A stretch of DNA of 64,000 nt from Hoskinsella mucinilytica. Its GTDB lineage: Bacteria > Bacillota_I > Bacilli_A > Erysipelotrichales > Erysipelotrichaceae. The notes under the pieces were generated by a model. It searched no databases. It was not told the DNA's origin and saw only the letters and a program-made list of their open reading frames with translations. Shown here one piece after another: positions 25,147 through 33,661 of the stretch; position 1 is the first letter of the stretch; every line of letters begins with the position of its first letter. The DNA lies in the NCBI RefSeq assembly GCF_045223415.1, contig NZ_JBEQZJ010000001.1:99975-163974 (forward strand), read 5' to 3'. A program made the position numbers and the translations under genes.

Positions 25147-27891
25147 ATGAGTCTTGTAAGTACGAAACATCAAGTAATAGAATATGTTAGAAAAGCAACA
25201 AAATCAATAAACCTTGATCATCTATATGTGTTTACAACGATGAACATTTCAAAAACCTTAAGTTTATCTAGATCCCTCACTTCACAGTATTTAAATGAAC
25301 TTGTAAAGGATGAAAAGGTAATTAAAATTAGCTCTCGCCCTGTATATTATTTTGATCGTAATGAGTTAGAGAAGAAATATCATGTGCAACTATCTCAATC
25401 AGATTTTTTAAGCTTAAGTGAATTACTCCAACAATTACACGGAGATAGTTTACAATTACAAGATTTTCATAAGGCAATTGGCGATGAAGGAAGTTTGCAT
25501 TATTGTATTTCCCAGATCAAATCAGCCTTATTATATCCTGATGGGGGATTGCCTGTGGTACTTTATGGGGAAAAAGGATGTGGAAAATCTTACTTGGTAA
25601 CTTTGATTTATGAGTTTTGTGTCAATCATGAATTATTGAGCAAACAAGCGCCATTCTTGAAGATGAAGGTATTAAAGAATGATGTCACAGAATCCTATCG
25701 AAAGGAATTGTTTGGATATTATGATGAAAAAGAACAACGATTTCGAAAAGGAAAATTAGAAGAAGCAGATGGTGGTATCTTATATATTCAAGATGCTAAT
25801 CATTTGAATGAAGATTGCCAAGAGAAATTGGCAGAGTTTATCAATTATGGTAAGTACACAAGTTTAGATGATGATTCTATAGTAATAGAAAGCAGCGCAA
25901 GAATTATATTAAGTAGTGTAGAAGATCCAAGAGAAACATTTACGCAAAGCTTGTTGCTGACCATACCAGTCATCTGTACCATTCCAACATGGTTAAGTAG
26001 GAATGAAGATGAACGCCGAGAATTTATTATAAAATTCTTTAAAGAAGAACAGGAGCGCTTGGATATTCCGGTCTATATTTCAGAAAAAATGCTATTATTG
26101 CTCATCAATTATGATTTTGAAAATAACATTAATGAATTAAAGAAATGTATCAAAACCATATGTGCTAATGCATATGCAGAACGCAATGAACAAGATCGTT
26201 TGCATGCTTGCATGTATCATTTGCCTATTCAATTACTCAATTATTTAAGCATTCATAAAATGGATAATGAAGATGATAATATGCTACGTATCGATGGCAT
26301 GGAAAAAGATGGTGGTAGTAATAAAATTATGATCATGTGGGAACAATTCTTGGTTCTATATGAACATCATAAAACATGTTTTAAACAGTTTATAGATGAA
26401 GGTCAGAAAATACTTCGCTATTATTATGATATTCTTATCTTTCAAGAAAGCTATTTTGATGATCGTTTATCTGCTATTGAAAAGATCGTATTGGATATAT
26501 TAGCAGCGGTGAAAAATTCAAGAAATCTCATTTTACCGATTAATTGCGGTTATGTTTTAACTAGAATGATACTAACATCACAAAGAAACAATACAAATTT
26601 CAAACAATGGGAATCAGATAATAAAACAGCCATTAAAGAATGCTTGTTAAGTATGAAAAAGAATATGCAAAATGAATACATATTATCTGAACTGATACTA
26701 AAACAAATACAAACACATTTGAATATCCGTTTGAGTGATATGAACCATATCTTCTTAATGATGAATATTAATTTATACAATAAGGATATTTACGCACAGG
26801 ATACGATAGGTGTGATATTAAGTCATGGATATTCTACAGCTAGTTCTATTGCAGATGCGGCGAATTCTTTGCTTTCTACTTATATTTTCGAAGCAATCGA
26901 TATGCCTTTGGATACGCCGATCCAAGAAGTCAGTAAAAAATTAAATGCGTTTATCAATGAAAACCGACATATCAAAAACATTATTTTATTAGTAGATATG
27001 GGATCATTGGAAGAGATAGGAACAGTGATTGCAGATAGTGTGAATGTTGGTGTCATCAATAACATTTCAACATCTTTGGCGTTGAATATCGGTACAAAAA
27101 TTTTACAACATTATGAATTGGAAGAAATCTTAAAAGTTGCATGTATTGAAGCCCAATGTCGATACAAAGTATTGTCCATAGCAAAAAAAGAAAAAGCAAT
27201 CGTATTTACCAATGATGCCGGAATGGTCGTAAGTGAAAAATTGAGTCGTTTGTTTAAGGATAGTCTACCAAGAGATATCGATCTGAAAATGTTGGAATAT
27301 GATTATGAAGAGCTTGTAAAAAACGGTTCCTCGGATTTGATCTTCAAAAAATATGATGTTGTGTTAATGATCAAACCATATAACCTAAAATTACAAAATG
27401 TTAATTGCGTAACATTAGAAGACATTATGAATTTCAAAGATATTGATAAAGTAAATAACATTTTAGTACCGTATTTAGATGAGTATGAAATAGAAGAATT
27501 TGATCAACGATTATTGAAAAATTTCTCAATGCAATCTGTGATGGAAAATCTAACCATATTGAATGCATCCAAGCTGTTGGACGATGTCAGTGATGCCATC
27601 ACAGCCCTTCAAAGAATCATGAAACGTAAATTTCAAACAAAAACCATTGTAGGAATTTATATTCATATATGTTTCTTGGTAGAGCGTTTGGTCACGAAAA
27701 CAGCATTGGAAAATTATAATGATCTAAGTGGATTTATAAAACATCATCAAGATTTTATTGAAGATGTAAATCGTAGTTTTGATACCATGCTTGCTCATTA
27801 TCATGTTAGTTTACCGATCAGTGAAATTGCGTATTTATATGAATATATAGAAAATGACAGTATGAAAGGGGAAGGTGAAGATGAATTTTAG
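25147..27891 (+). CDS. LevR-type PTS-controlled AAA+ transcriptional regulator lacking GAFTGA
   Basis: This 914-residue regulator has the LevR/GfrR order. It runs from an N-terminal HTH (about 1-70) and AAA+ domain (about 110-340), through a PRD-like helical domain (about 400-510) and a mannose-type EIIA domain with ILSHGYSTA (about 555-680), to a C-terminal PRD with YIHICFLVER (about 800-905). Walker A GEKGCGKS (142-148) is intact. The Walker B Asp-Glu is Gln215-Asp216, and the GAFTGA loop expected after ELFG (187-190) is replaced by YYDEKEQRF. It therefore probably cannot open sigma-54 promoters. It likely senses PTS phosphorylation and controls its own operon. The start at 25147 has AAAGGAGGTGA. 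It overlaps the next gene by 11 bases. Confidence 0.88.
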   Translation: MSLVSTKHQVIEYVRKATKSINLDHLYVFTTMNISKTLSLSRSLTSQYLNELVKDEKVIKISSRPVYYFDRNELEKKYHVQLSQSDFLSLSELLQQLHGDSLQLQDFHKAIGDEGSLHYCISQIKSALLYPDGGLPVVLYGEKGCGKSYLVTLIYEFCVNHELLSKQAPFLKMKVLKNDVTESYRKELFGYYDEKEQRFRKGKLEEADGGILYIQDANHLNEDCQEKLAEFINYGKYTSLDDDSIVIESSARIILSSVEDPRETFTQSLLLTIPVICTIPTWLSRNEDERREFIIKFFKEEQERLDIPVYISEKMLLLLINYDFENNINELKKCIKTICANAYAERNEQDRLHACMYHLPIQLLNYLSIHKMDNEDDNMLRIDGMEKDGGSNKIMIMWEQFLVLYEHHKTCFKQFIDEGQKILRYYYDILIFQESYFDDRLSAIEKIVLDILAAVKNSRNLILPINCGYVLTRMILTSQRNNTNFKQWESDNKTAIKECLLSMKKNMQNEYILSELILKQIQTHLNIRLSDMNHIFLMMNINLYNKDIYAQDTIGVILSHGYSTASSIADAANSLLSTYIFEAIDMPLDTPIQEVSKKLNAFINENRHIKNIILLVDMGSLEEIGTVIADSVNVGVINNISTSLALNIGTKILQHYELEEILKVACIEAQCRYKVLSIAKKEKAIVFTNDAGMVVSEKLSRLFKDSLPRDIDLKMLEYDYEELVKNGSSDLIFKKYDVVLMIKPYNLKLQNVNCVTLEDIMNFKDIDKVNNILVPYLDEYEIEEFDQRLLKNFSMQSVMENLTILNASKLLDDVSDAITALQRIMKRKFQTKTIVGIYIHICFLVERLVTKTALENYNDLSGFIKHHQDFIEDVNRSFDTMLAHYHVSLPISEIAYLYEYIENDSMKGEGEDEF

Positions 27892-28714
27892 GGAACAATT
27901 AGCAGGAATGAACAACCATTATCGTTACTATGATTTAGAATGCTTTTTTAAGAAACTGCAAGAACATGATATTCATTATGCAGAACTTTGGACTGGTCCT
28001 ATGCATTTCTATGTAGATGCCTATGGACATGAAGATCTGACTAAACTTAGAAAGTTACAAGATCGATACGATGTGAAAATTATCGGGATATGTCCAGAAC
28101 AAACCAATCCCAAGCCCAATCATATTGCCTCACCGACACGTCAAGATGATATTTATCGATATTATCAGAATATGATCCATATTGCAAAGGAGATAGGATG
28201 TAATCAGGTGTTAGTTACAAGTGGGTGGTCGTTTTACAACGAAAATAAGCAAGAAGCATGGAATCGTTCTGTTAAGATGATGAAACGTATTTGTGAATAT
28301 GCGCAAATAAATGATGTCACATTGGTGATGGAAGCACTTCAATATGATGAATCACTTCTTGTCAATGATGTGAAAGATTTGAAAGCATATCGAGCAGAAG
28401 TTGGATATGATTGCTTAAAGGTTTGTATTGACTTTGGGGCAATGGCACGTGTGAATGATACCTTGGATGATTATTTCCAAGCATTTGGCAGCGATGTGGT
28501 TCATATTCATTTTGTGGATGGAGCACCTTGTGGACATTTGGCTTGGGGAGATGGAAGACGTAATCTAGTGAACGATCTTAAGCAACTGGAAACTTATGGA
28601 TATCGTGGCTATTTATCCTTAGAAACAGCCACTTCAAGATATTTCCAAGAGCCTTGGGTAGCAGAAGAAACAACACTACTAAGCTTTAAAAGATGGGAAG
28701 GAGGGAAAGTATGA
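27881..28714 (+). CDS. FrlC-like sugar-amine epimerase (xylose isomerase-like TIM barrel)
   Basis: This 277-residue TIM-barrel protein of the sugar phosphate isomerase/epimerase superfamily resembles FrlC, the fructoselysine 3-epimerase, by eye. Shared features are the early IGICPEQTN, the mid-protein VMEALQY with a metal-binding Glu, the CIDFGAM and HIHFVDG strands, and the late GYRGYLSLET ending in a metal-binding Glu. It has no signal peptide and is cytosolic. The start at 27881 follows GGGGAAGG; GTG 27875 is a weaker choice. It lies between the regulator and the PTS genes, overlapping both. Its likely role is interconverting an imported sugar-amine epimer. The substrate is inferred from the SIS deglycase downstream. 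Confidence 0.75.
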   Translation: MNFREQLAGMNNHYRYYDLECFFKKLQEHDIHYAELWTGPMHFYVDAYGHEDLTKLRKLQDRYDVKIIGICPEQTNPKPNHIASPTRQDDIYRYYQNMIHIAKEIGCNQVLVTSGWSFYNENKQEAWNRSVKMMKRICEYAQINDVTLVMEALQYDESLLVNDVKDLKAYRAEVGYDCLKVCIDFGAMARVNDTLDDYFQAFGSDVVHIHFVDGAPCGHLAWGDGRRNLVNDLKQLETYGYRGYLSLETATSRYFQEPWVAEETTLLSFKRWEGGKV

Positions 28715-29121
28715 GACATACCATTTTGGCTAGCCATGGGCATTTCGCACAAGGAATCTACGAGTCAGTCAAGATCATATTAGGGGAACAACAAAATGTT
28801 CATATCATCTGTGGCTATGTAGATGGAAATCAAGACATCAAAGAGTTGGTACATCAAGTGATGGATCAAATACCTTTGGAGGATGAAGTGATTGCATGTA
28901 CGGATGTATTGGGTGGAAGTGTAAACAATGAAATGATGAAGTATCTGTCAAGAAAACACTTCTATTTGGTGACAGGCGTAAATTTACCCTTGTTGATCAA
29001 TCTGTTTCTTTACCAACAAGAAGATGCAGATGAAATGATACGACGTATATTGCCTGAAGTTCAAGGTAGTATTACCTATTGTAATCAACATAAAACAAGT
29101 ACAGTAGAAGAGGATTTCTAA
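28711..29121 (+). CDS. PTS mannose-family EIIA component
   Basis: This 136-residue cytosolic phosphocarrier of the mannose/fructose/sorbose PTS family accepts phosphate from HPr on His9 (in ILASHGHFAQG) and passes it to EIIB. The domain is stand-alone, not fused to IIB. The start at 28711 follows GGAGGG and overlaps the previous stop by 4 bases (ATGA). With IIB, IIC and IID following, it forms a complete four-part permease. Confidence 0.93.
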   Translation: MRHTILASHGHFAQGIYESVKIILGEQQNVHIICGYVDGNQDIKELVHQVMDQIPLEDEVIACTDVLGGSVNNEMMKYLSRKHFYLVTGVNLPLLINLFLYQQEDADEMIRRILPEVQGSITYCNQHKTSTVEEDF

Positions 29122-29140
29122 AGAAAGGAGGAAAGTAAAA

Positions 29141-29611
29141 ATGATACGCTTATGTAGAGTAGATCATCGATTATTGCATGGACAAGTGGCTTTTTCTTGG
29201 ACCAACGCTGTAGGGGCAGATTGTATTTTGGTCGCAAGTGATATGGTCGTACACGATGAAGTGTGGAAAACAACACTTAAACTGGGAAAGCCTGCAGGAG
29301 TAAAATTGGTCATCAAAAACATCGAAGATTCCATCAATGCCATCAATAGCGGAGTAACGGATAAGTATAAATTATTGATTGTTGTTCAAACCATTCAAGA
29401 TGCAAATCGTTTAAGTAAAGCTTGTCCTATGATTACTAGTATCAATCTTGGTGGAGCTAAAAAGAAACCGGGTTATCGTCAATTATCCACTGCAGTTTAT
29501 ATTGGGGAGGAAGAAACAGCTGCACTCAATGAGATGATAAGTCGTGGTTTAGAAGTAGAAATTCGCCAACTTGCGGCAGATAGCAAGGTGTTGGCTAAAT
29601 CCGTTCTATAA
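29141..29611 (+). CDS. PTS mannose-family EIIB component
   Basis: This 156-residue protein is of the mannose/sorbose IIB family. The phosphorylated histidine is His13 in RVDHRLLHGQV (usual motif RIDDRLIHGQV), and the PAGVKL motif follows. It transfers phosphate from EIIA to the sugar bound by IIC/IID. AAAGGAGG precedes the start. It is about 45 percent similar in pattern to the IIB at 52213, showing that the two mannose-type systems in this window are paralogous. Confidence 0.94.
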   Translation: MIRLCRVDHRLLHGQVAFSWTNAVGADCILVASDMVVHDEVWKTTLKLGKPAGVKLVIKNIEDSINAINSGVTDKYKLLIVVQTIQDANRLSKACPMITSINLGGAKKKPGYRQLSTAVYIGEEETAALNEMISRGLEVEIRQLAADSKVLAKSVL

Positions 29612-29634
29612 GAACGTAAGAAAAGGAGGATATT

Positions 29635-30414
29635 ATGTTAGAAGCGGTATTACTTGGTCTGATTGGTGCACTTGGTGTTATGGATTATCAATTTGGTTCT
29701 TTATACATCAATCGACCTATTGTATTGGGACCTCTTGTCGGTCTAGTATTAGGGGATGTTACGCAGGGGTTGATCATTGGAGCAAACTTAGAGTTATTCT
29801 TTATGGGCGCTGTCAGTATTGGTGCGTATGTACCACCTGATTCTATCGTAGGTGGTATTCTGGCGACTGCATTTGCAATTTCTACAGGGAATAGTACAGA
29901 AGCTGCCATTGCATTGGCAATGCCGATCGGTTTGATTTCATTGGCAGTGGGTAACTTCTTAAATGTCTTTAATTCTATCATTTTACGTTGGACCGATCGT
30001 TATGCTAGCCAATCTAAATATGGTGGTGTGGTCGCAACGCATTGGATGATAGGTATGATGAATGTATTGCGTAGATTCTTATTGGTTTTCTTTGCATTCT
30101 ATTTAGGGGTAGATAAGATGCAGGGATTGATCGATGCCATTCCAAGTGTTCTTATTGATGGTATGGATGCAGCAGCCGGATTGTTACCGGCATTGGGATT
30201 TGCGATGTTAATGCGTATGATATTAAACAAACAAATCATTCCATATTTCTTCTTAGGATTCTTGTTATCTGCATATTTGAACATGCCGGTTTTGGGTGTT
30301 GCGATTTTAGGGGTCATTGTGATTTTAATACAATTTGGTTTCTTAAATCCAAAAAAACAAATGGCAGGAGCTAATGAAACGATAACAAAGGAGGATGAAG
30401 ACGATGACTTCTAA
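29635..30414 (+). CDS. PTS mannose-family EIIC component
   Basis: This 259-residue polytopic membrane protein is one half of the sugar-translocating channel of a mannose-family PTS. It shows the conserved early LGVMDYQFGSLYINRPIVLGPLVG and GANLELFFMG(A)VSIGAYVPPD segments of PTS_EIIC_2. It partners IID encoded next, whose start lies inside the end of this gene. AAGGAGG lies upstream of the ATG. Confidence 0.94.
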   Translation: MLEAVLLGLIGALGVMDYQFGSLYINRPIVLGPLVGLVLGDVTQGLIIGANLELFFMGAVSIGAYVPPDSIVGGILATAFAISTGNSTEAAIALAMPIGLISLAVGNFLNVFNSIILRWTDRYASQSKYGGVVATHWMIGMMNVLRRFLLVFFAFYLGVDKMQGLIDAIPSVLIDGMDAAAGLLPALGFAMLMRMILNKQIIPYFFLGFLLSAYLNMPVLGVAILGVIVILIQFGFLNPKKQMAGANETITKEDEDDDF

Positions 30415-31213
30415 TATTACAAAAAAAGATTTAAACAAAATGGCAGTCAATCAAGGTGCTCTGGGGATGGAATTTTCATGGAACTATGAACGACAAATGC
30501 ATATATCATTTGCGATGATGATGAATCCTATTTTAAAGAAAATATATAAAGATGATCAAGAAGGATATCAAGATGCCTTAATAAGACATGTGGAATTCTT
30601 TAATATCACACCGCAGTTAGCGCCATTTGTCGGTGGTGTTGTCGCCTCTATGGAAGAACTAAAAGCAAGAGGAGAAGTAGATGGAAAAGCAATATCCAGT
30701 ATCAAAACTGCATTGATGGGACCACTTAGTGGAATCGGTGACTCTATCTTTATCGGATGTATTCGTATCATTGCACTAGGCGTAGGGTTATCCTTTGCAT
30801 TGGCCGGAAATCCGATCGGTCCATTCATTTATTTCTTGATTTATAATATTCCGGCCTTTATTGTTCGTTTTGGCGGTGCACAACTTGGGTATAACTTAGG
30901 ATTTAGTTATTTAAGCAAAATGAAAGAATCCGGTATGATGGATAAAGTGTTGTTAGCAGCAGGTATCCTAGGGATCATGGTTATCGGAGCAATGTGTAAA
31001 GATATGGTGTATACGGGAATCGCTTTAAATGTAGGATCCGGAGAAACAGCGCAACCGTTACAAGAAATTCTTGATGGAATCATGCCTGGTATGATTGGCT
31101 TATCAGTGACTTGGATTTATTACTGGTTACTAAAGAAAAAGGTGAATCCATTGATGTTGATCGTAGGAACCATGATCATTGGAGTCGCAGGAAAAGCAAT
31201 AGGATTATTTTAA
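30404..31213 (+). CDS. PTS mannose-family EIID component
   Basis: This 269-residue EIID is the second membrane subunit unique to the mannose family. The family signature is visible in ALMGPLSGIGDSIF and in the N-terminal GMEFSWNYERQMHISFAMMMNPILKKIY block. The start at 30404 is preferred over 30395 because AAAGGAGG lies 10 bases before it. It overlaps the IIC stop by 11 bases. The C-terminus has several membrane segments. Confidence 0.94.
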   Translation: MTSNITKKDLNKMAVNQGALGMEFSWNYERQMHISFAMMMNPILKKIYKDDQEGYQDALIRHVEFFNITPQLAPFVGGVVASMEELKARGEVDGKAISSIKTALMGPLSGIGDSIFIGCIRIIALGVGLSFALAGNPIGPFIYFLIYNIPAFIVRFGGAQLGYNLGFSYLSKMKESGMMDKVLLAAGILGIMVIGAMCKDMVYTGIALNVGSGETAQPLQEILDGIMPGMIGLSVTWIYYWLLKKKVNPLMLIVGTMIIGVAGKAIGLF

Positions 31214-31234
31214 TACATAGGAGGATAGGATGAA

Positions 31235-32254
31235 ATGAAAACATTATTAAAATTTAACGAAGAGGAATACAGAGAAAGCGCAAAAGAAATTTGTGCGGCA
31301 CGTAAAATAGCAGAAGAAGTCGCAGATCGTATTTGTGAAGAAGGATTTGACAGTATCTTCTTTAGTGCAGTGGGTGGATCTTTATCACCGATGATGGCAA
31401 TCGCTCAATTTGTAAAAGAATTAACTACATTACCGATTTATGTGGAACAAGCAGCTGAATTACTAACTTGCGGTCATCAAAGATTAAACAAAGATTCTGT
31501 CTTGATTACATTATCCAAATCAGGAGATACCAAAGAAAGTGTTGCAATTGCTAACTATTGTAAAGAACATGGAATTCGTGTAATTTGTTGTACAGGAAAT
31601 GAAGAATCACCACTAGCTAAAGCTAGTAAATACTTAGTCCCAATGAAACACAAAAATGGTGTAGAATATGAATATATGTTACTATATTGGTTATTCTTTA
31701 GAATTTTACATAACAAAGGTGACTTCGAAGACTACGAAGCATTTGCGAATGGATTAAGCAAATTACCATATAATCTAATAAAGGTAAAAGAACAATTTGA
31801 TCCAAAAGCAGAAACGATAGCGAAAGAACACTTTGATGCTTCTATTCAATATTGGATCGCAGGAAATGAAATGTGGGGAGAAGCATATTTATTCTCTATG
31901 TGTATTTTAGAAGAAATGCAATGGATCAAAACAAAATCAGTTACAAGTGCAGAATTCTTCCATGGGACATTGGAATTAATAGAACCTGGAATCAGTACTT
32001 TCTTGATCAAAGGAGAAGGAAAAGGAAGAGTTTTGGATGAACGTGCACAAAAATTCTTAGAAGCACATACCGATAAGCTAGTTGTATTTGATCCAGCAGA
32101 ATATGCATTGGATGATATGCCTAAACAATTCCGTTGGATAGTCGCTCCACTTGTATGTTCTACTTGTTTGGTTGATCGATTGGCAGCACATCTGGAATCC
32201 TATACAGGGCATAATCTGGACTATCGTAGATATTATCGCCAATTTGAATATTGA
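31235..32254 (+). CDS. SIS-domain sugar-amine 6-phosphate deglycase (FrlB/Gfr-like)
   Basis: This 339-residue protein has two SIS domains (about 30-165 and 190-330). The N-terminal SIS has SAVGGSLSPM and TLSKSGDTKES; the C-terminal part has SVTSAEFFHGTLELIE and ends in YTGHNLDYRRYYRQFEY. This pattern matches the fructoselysine/glucoselysine 6-phosphate deglycases (FrlB, GfrE, GfrF) better than the GlmS isomerases. It would split an imported, phosphorylated Amadori product to glucose 6-phosphate and a free amine or amino acid. Other SIS deaminases or isomerases cannot be excluded. It sits directly after the PTS genes, and its stop overlaps the next start. Confidence 0.8.
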   Translation: MKTLLKFNEEEYRESAKEICAARKIAEEVADRICEEGFDSIFFSAVGGSLSPMMAIAQFVKELTTLPIYVEQAAELLTCGHQRLNKDSVLITLSKSGDTKESVAIANYCKEHGIRVICCTGNEESPLAKASKYLVPMKHKNGVEYEYMLLYWLFFRILHNKGDFEDYEAFANGLSKLPYNLIKVKEQFDPKAETIAKEHFDASIQYWIAGNEMWGEAYLFSMCILEEMQWIKTKSVTSAEFFHGTLELIEPGISTFLIKGEGKGRVLDERAQKFLEAHTDKLVVFDPAEYALDDMPKQFRWIVAPLVCSTCLVDRLAAHLESYTGHNLDYRRYYRQFEY

Positions 32255-32919
32255 TGAAAGCTGTAATCTTTGATATGGATGGGGTTCTGATTGATTCAGA
32301 GCCTCTTTATATGCAATTTGTATTAGATTTTTTTCATCAACATCATCAACAAGTATCTACAAATGAGCTTAAAAAACTTGCGGGATCAAATGCATTTGAT
32401 TCATGGAAATTGATGGGGGAATGGTGGCATCCTAAAAAAAGTCCAAAAGATATGCAATTGTATTATGAAACCCATGTGAAGCATGAAAAAGTTGATTTTA
32501 CACAACTATTGAATCCATATGTTCATTATGTTTTACCAAGATTGAAACAAGCGGGATACCGCTTGGCAATCGCTTCTTCCTCCTCTTATGCTGAGATTTA
32601 TGATATGTGTAAAACATGTAATTTGTTGCAATATTTCGATGTATTGGTAAGTGGAGAACAATTTCAAAGAAGTAAGCCGGACCCCCAAATCTATCAACAT
32701 ACCATGGAGTTATTACAAGTACGACCTCAAGATTGTTTTGTGATAGAGGATTCGGATTATGGTATAGAAGCCGGATCAGCAGCACAAGCGGTTGTGATTG
32801 CTAAAATCGATCAGCGATTTTCTTTTGATCAAAGCAAGGCAACCTATAAAGTACATGACCTATATGAGGCTATGCAATTGATATTGAAAGGAGAATATCA
32901 TGATAGAGAAAAGAATTGA
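32254..32919 (+). CDS. HAD superfamily sugar-phosphate phosphatase/mutase
   Basis: This 221-residue haloacid dehalogenase-like hydrolase is of the beta-phosphoglucomutase/DOG phosphatase type. The nucleophile motif FDMDGVLIDSEP at the N-terminus, the motif II serine in IASSSS, the motif III Lys in SKPDPQIY and the acidic IEDSDYGIEAG are all present. An alpha-helical cap (about 15-85) follows the first motif. ATG 32254 overlaps the previous stop (TGATG), with no visible ribosome binding site, so it is probably translationally coupled. It likely acts on a sugar phosphate of the same pathway; the exact substrate is unknown. Confidence 0.87.
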   Translation: MKAVIFDMDGVLIDSEPLYMQFVLDFFHQHHQQVSTNELKKLAGSNAFDSWKLMGEWWHPKKSPKDMQLYYETHVKHEKVDFTQLLNPYVHYVLPRLKQAGYRLAIASSSSYAEIYDMCKTCNLLQYFDVLVSGEQFQRSKPDPQIYQHTMELLQVRPQDCFVIEDSDYGIEAGSAAQAVVIAKIDQRFSFDQSKATYKVHDLYEAMQLILKGEYHDREKN

Positions 32920-33547
32920 TTATATTGATGATCCCAAAGATACTTATGAACAGTATCTTCAAAAGGCAATGAAATATAATTTTCGTTGTATTTTCGCAAA
33001 TCCAGAAACTATAGATATTGCAAAAGAGATGTTAAAAGGAAGTGATATCATAATAGCAGGAGCAATTGATTTTCCATTAGGTGTGCTTACTTTAGAAGAA
33101 AAATTAAATCGATTTCAACTATATGCTGATTTGGGATTCAAAGAAATCGATTATGTATTATGTCAAAAACATGTGGAAAACTGTCAATATGAAGACATTT
33201 ATAAAGAAATGGATGCTGTCCATCGGTTTTGTATCGCACATGATATTCGAGAAAAAGTAATTGTAGAAATGTGTAAATTAAAAGATGAGGATGCTAAAAG
33301 AAAAATTTGTGAAATTGCCAATCAAGTTAAGCCTAGTTTCTTAAAAACATCAACAGGAAAGAGTTGGAAAGGTGCACAGTTAGAAGATGTGAAACTAATG
33401 AAAGAATGCTTATGTGATGATATTAAGATCAAGGCTGCAGGTGGTATCAAAACATATGAGCAAGCGATAGCATTTTTCAAAGAAGGCGCTGATGTGATCG
33501 GAGCAAGTGCCGGCATTGCAATCGTAGAGGAAAGTAGAGACGAATAA
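32900..33547 (+). CDS. deoC: Deoxyribose-phosphate aldolase family protein
   Basis: This 215-residue DeoC-family TIM barrel carries both lysines of the class I aldolase site: the Schiff-base Lys in FLKTSTGKS and the second Lys in IKAAGGIKT. Known family members split 2-deoxyribose 5-phosphate to acetaldehyde and glyceraldehyde 3-phosphate. Placement at the end of a sugar PTS operon, with no nucleoside genes, suggests a related aldol cleavage in sugar breakdown. The start at 32900 follows AAAGGAG and overlaps the HAD gene by 20 bases. Substrate assignment is tentative; family assignment is secure. Confidence 0.85.
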   Translation: MIEKRIDYIDDPKDTYEQYLQKAMKYNFRCIFANPETIDIAKEMLKGSDIIIAGAIDFPLGVLTLEEKLNRFQLYADLGFKEIDYVLCQKHVENCQYEDIYKEMDAVHRFCIAHDIREKVIVEMCKLKDEDAKRKICEIANQVKPSFLKTSTGKSWKGAQLEDVKLMKECLCDDIKIKAAGGIKTYEQAIAFFKEGADVIGASAGIAIVEESRDE

Positions 33548-33564
33548 AAGTCTTTACTTTTTTT
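33546..33564 (+). terminator. Weak intrinsic terminator of the PTS operon
   Basis: AAAAGT (33546-33551), loop CTTT, ACTTTT (33556-33561), then further T residues. It overlaps the deoC stop codon and has a short, AT-rich stem. Confidence 0.5.
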
Positions 33565-33581
33565 CATTTTGTTTGATAAAG

Positions 33582-33638
33582 TTTAGAAAAATTTTAGAAT
33601 TTCATACGCTTTAGTTTAGGCTATGTAGGATAAACTAA
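33582..33638 (+). promoter_or_regulatory. Direct repeats and inverted repeat before the two-component operon
   Basis: TTTAGAA occurs at 33582-33588 and again at 33593-33599, exactly 11 bases apart, the usual spacing for OmpR/PhoB-type regulators. Downstream, TTAGTTTA (33611-33618) and TAAACTAA (33631-33638) form an inverted repeat. The operon encodes an OmpR-type regulator, so autoregulation is likely. No clear -35/-10 pair is seen. Confidence 0.4.
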
Positions 33639-33661
33639 GGCTATAGAAAGAAGGTGTTTTC

